Shown here: positions 5,298 through 6,415 of the stretch, one piece after another
Position numbering within the stretch: position 1 is the stretch's first letter
Layout: every line of letters begins with the position of its first letter
NCBI GenBank assembly: GCA_910589115.1
Contig: CAJUSB010000153.1
Location: 1 to 6,415 of the forward strand
DNA: 6,415 nt
Reading direction: 5' to 3'
DNA from: an uncultured Clostridia bacterium
GTDB taxonomy: Bacteria > Bacillota > Clostridia > Oscillospirales > Butyricicoccaceae
Made by a program: the position numbers and the translations under genes
Notes under the pieces: generated by a model
What the model was told of the DNA's origin: nothing
Database searches by the model: none
The model's input: the letters and a program-made list of their open reading frames with translations, nothing else

Positions 5298-6119
5298 CAA
5301 ATTTTATGCTTTGATACAGCTATAAATGCAGAAAAGTTCTGCAAAGAAAAGTCTGCCCTGTTTTTGATACTCCCGGAAGAAGACCAGACTAAATACTTCA
5401 TGGTCAGCCTGATTATCCAAAATCTGTACCGGAAGATCCTGACGATTGCAGATGAATACGGCGGTAGACTTCCGAACCGTGCAGTATTCTTTGCAGACGA
5501 ACTTGGAACCTGTCCGCCGATTCAATCTCTTGAACTCATGTTTTCGGCTTCTCGCTCGCGTGGTTTGATGCTGGTGCCTATCGTGCAGAGCATTACCGGT
5601 CAGTTACAAAAGAATTATGGGAAAGAAGGTTCGGAAGTCATCGTGGACAACTGTCAGGTAAACATTTTCGGAGGATTTGCGCCAGCATCTCAAACGGCTG
5701 TCGAGTTATCGAAAGCATTAGGAAGCCGCACGGTTATGAGCGGCTCCATCAGTAAAGGTAAGAACGATCCGACTCAGTCGCTGCAAATGATTGAGCGCCC
5801 GTTAATGACACCTGACGAATTGAAAACCATGCCGAAGGGAGGCTTTATTGTAATGAAAACTGGCGTCCATCCCATGCAAGTACAGCTTCGCCTGTTTCTT
5901 GACTGGGGCATCCGCTTCAAAAAACCGTATGAGGTTCCAGAGAAAGCACAGCGCAAGGTAGCTTACGCAAACAAGGATGATCTGGAAACCGCTATCCTTT
6001 GGAAGCACCCGCCCGTTGTCTCCACCAGAAGCGAACGGTCACAGCCACCTCAGCGGGAAGATCGTCCACCGCTGCCGCGCCGGCCGGTTTTCCGAGAAAG
6101 GCAGGGTGATGATTTATAA
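5298..6119 (+). CDS. VirD4-like conjugal coupling ATPase (CD1115 family), exon 2
   Basis: Second exon (273 codons plus TAA), continuing the frame from exon 1 at Gln326 of the spliced protein. It supplies the rest of the ATPase: QILCFDTAINAEKF (326-339), LPEEDQTKYFMVSLIIQNLY (350-369), and Walker B in RAVFFADELG (386-395, Asp392-Glu393). SASRSRGLMLVPIVQSITGQ (408-427) and VNIFGGFAP (446-454) follow. The last ~35 residues are Pro/Arg-rich and probably disordered (PPQREDRPPLPRRP). The exon is open without an AUG of its own near the splice junction. An open frame continues upstream into the intron (from 5082), but that part is domain V/VI RNA and the end of the maturase gene in another frame, so it is not a separate gene. 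The stop overlaps the proposed start of the next gene. Confidence 0.92.
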   Translation, partial: QILCFDTAINAEKFCKEKSALFLILPEEDQTKYFMVSLIIQNLYRKILTIADEYGGRLPNRAVFFADELGTCPPIQSLELMFSASRSRGLMLVPIVQSITGQLQKNYGKEGSEVIVDNCQVNIFGGFAPASQTAVELSKALGSRTVMSGSISKGKNDPTQSLQMIERPLMTPDELKTMPKGGFIVMKTGVHPMQVQLRLFLDWGIRFKKPYEVPEKAQRKVAYANKDDLETAILWKHPPVVSTRSERSQPPQREDRPPLPRRPVFRERQGDDL

Positions 6120-6370
6120 GCGATTTTGTCCATTCCATTTATAACTCCGGACTGGGACACCGTGCAGTAATTGTCTACCGCTGCCTGCAGGATCACGCAG
6201 ATGCAGAAAACCGCTGTTGGCTTGCAATGAACACGATTGCCGCAGAACTGCATCTTTCCCGCGCAACCGTTAAACGCGCGCTTGATGAGTTGTGCCGGGA
6301 AGGTTTTATCCGGAAGGAACACCGATGGCGAGAAAACGGAAGCCTGTCCTCTAACCTGTACTATATATAA
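6116..6370 (+). CDS. Small winged helix-turn-helix protein of the conjugative element (non-canonical start)
   Basis: An 84-residue protein encoded just after, and slightly overlapping, the coupling-protein stop. After the SDFVHSIYNSGLGHRAVIVY N-terminus, residues 36-71 form a clear winged helix-turn-helix: WLAMNTIAAELHLSRATVKR (36-55) followed by ALDELCREGFIRKEHRW. It should bind DNA, probably as a regulator of the element's operon or in its replication. The partner site is unknown. The frame has a stop at 6110-6112 and no ATG, GTG or TTG until ATG at 6227, which would delete the first 37 residues. The N-terminus matches relatives as I remember them (M-S-x-F-V-H-S-I-Y-N-S-G-L-G-H-R), which places the start at 6116, where the codon is ATA. 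GGTGAT at 6105-6110 is a fair ribosome binding site for it. It could be a weak start read by coupling, or a gene recently silenced. Confidence 0.7.
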   Translation: MSDFVHSIYNSGLGHRAVIVYRCLQDHADAENRCWLAMNTIAAELHLSRATVKRALDELCREGFIRKEHRWRENGSLSSNLYYI

Positions 6371-6415
6371 CACGATTGGTACTTGCCTCAAAGGCATAAT
6401 CTGTCAATGACGATG
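6371..6415 (+). other. Intergenic end of window
   Basis: No gene start can be supported in these 45 bases. A short hairpin (TGCCT 6384-6388 with AGGCA 6392-6396) lacks a T-run and is too weak to call a terminator. Confidence 0.5.

Noticed and set aside
6384..6396. Hairpin TGCCT/AGGCA as operon terminator
   Set aside because: It has only five pairs and is followed by TAATCTG rather than a T-run.
6050..6397. 115-codon antisense open frame at the right end
   Set aside because: The plus strand carries a clear winged-helix protein here. The antisense peptide shows no known motif.

Overview
The window looks like bacterial accessory DNA from a member of the Bacillota, most likely a gut-type clostridium or a member of the Negativicutes. 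This is judged from the Tn1549/CD1115-type conjugation genes, the strong GGAGG ribosome binding sites and the mixed, near-50% GC codon use. The species cannot be named from the sequence alone.

Left end (1-489, minus strand). A complete fluoride-response control region drives the first part of a cation:proton antiporter. A near-consensus promoter (-35 at 489-484, -10 at 466-461, 17-nt spacer) is followed at once by a fluoride (crcB-motif) riboswitch aptamer (about 450-390). A mutually exclusive intrinsic terminator (406-359) follows, then a GGAGGA ribosome binding site and the antiporter start at 338. Recognisable antiporter sequence stops after about residue 95, and the last ~53 bases to the window edge do not look like the expected membrane helix, so the gene is probably interrupted.

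Middle and right (518-6370, plus strand). This is part of the DNA-processing and coupling module of an integrative conjugative element. It holds a DUF3991/Toprim protein (518-1960), a VirD4-like coupling ATPase of the CD1115 family (exons 1954-2928 and 5298-6119), and a small winged-helix protein (6116-6370). The three genes are tightly packed or overlapping, as in an operon.

The coupling-protein gene is split by a 2369-base group II intron (2929-5297). The intron has the GUGCGAC 5' end, a 34-nt domain V, a domain VI with a bulged branch-point A at 5291, a hairpin that presents a good EBS1, and a 560-residue reverse transcriptase/maturase in its loop. Joining base 2928 to base 5298 restores one 598-residue frame, so the coupling protein can only be made full length after splicing. 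The maturase's C-terminal HNH endonuclease keeps its metal-binding Cys/His residues but appears to have lost the catalytic His pair.

Two genes seem to have lost a normal start codon where one is expected. The Toprim gene has ATT at 527 at ideal spacing from a perfect Shine-Dalgarno sequence. The small winged-helix gene has ATA at 6116, in the TTATAAGC junction with the coupling-protein stop. These may be real weak starts or early decay. No wholly new system is visible. The most notable points are the fluoride switch in front of a broken antiporter, the intron-gated coupling protein, the degenerate HNH domain and the two missing starts.
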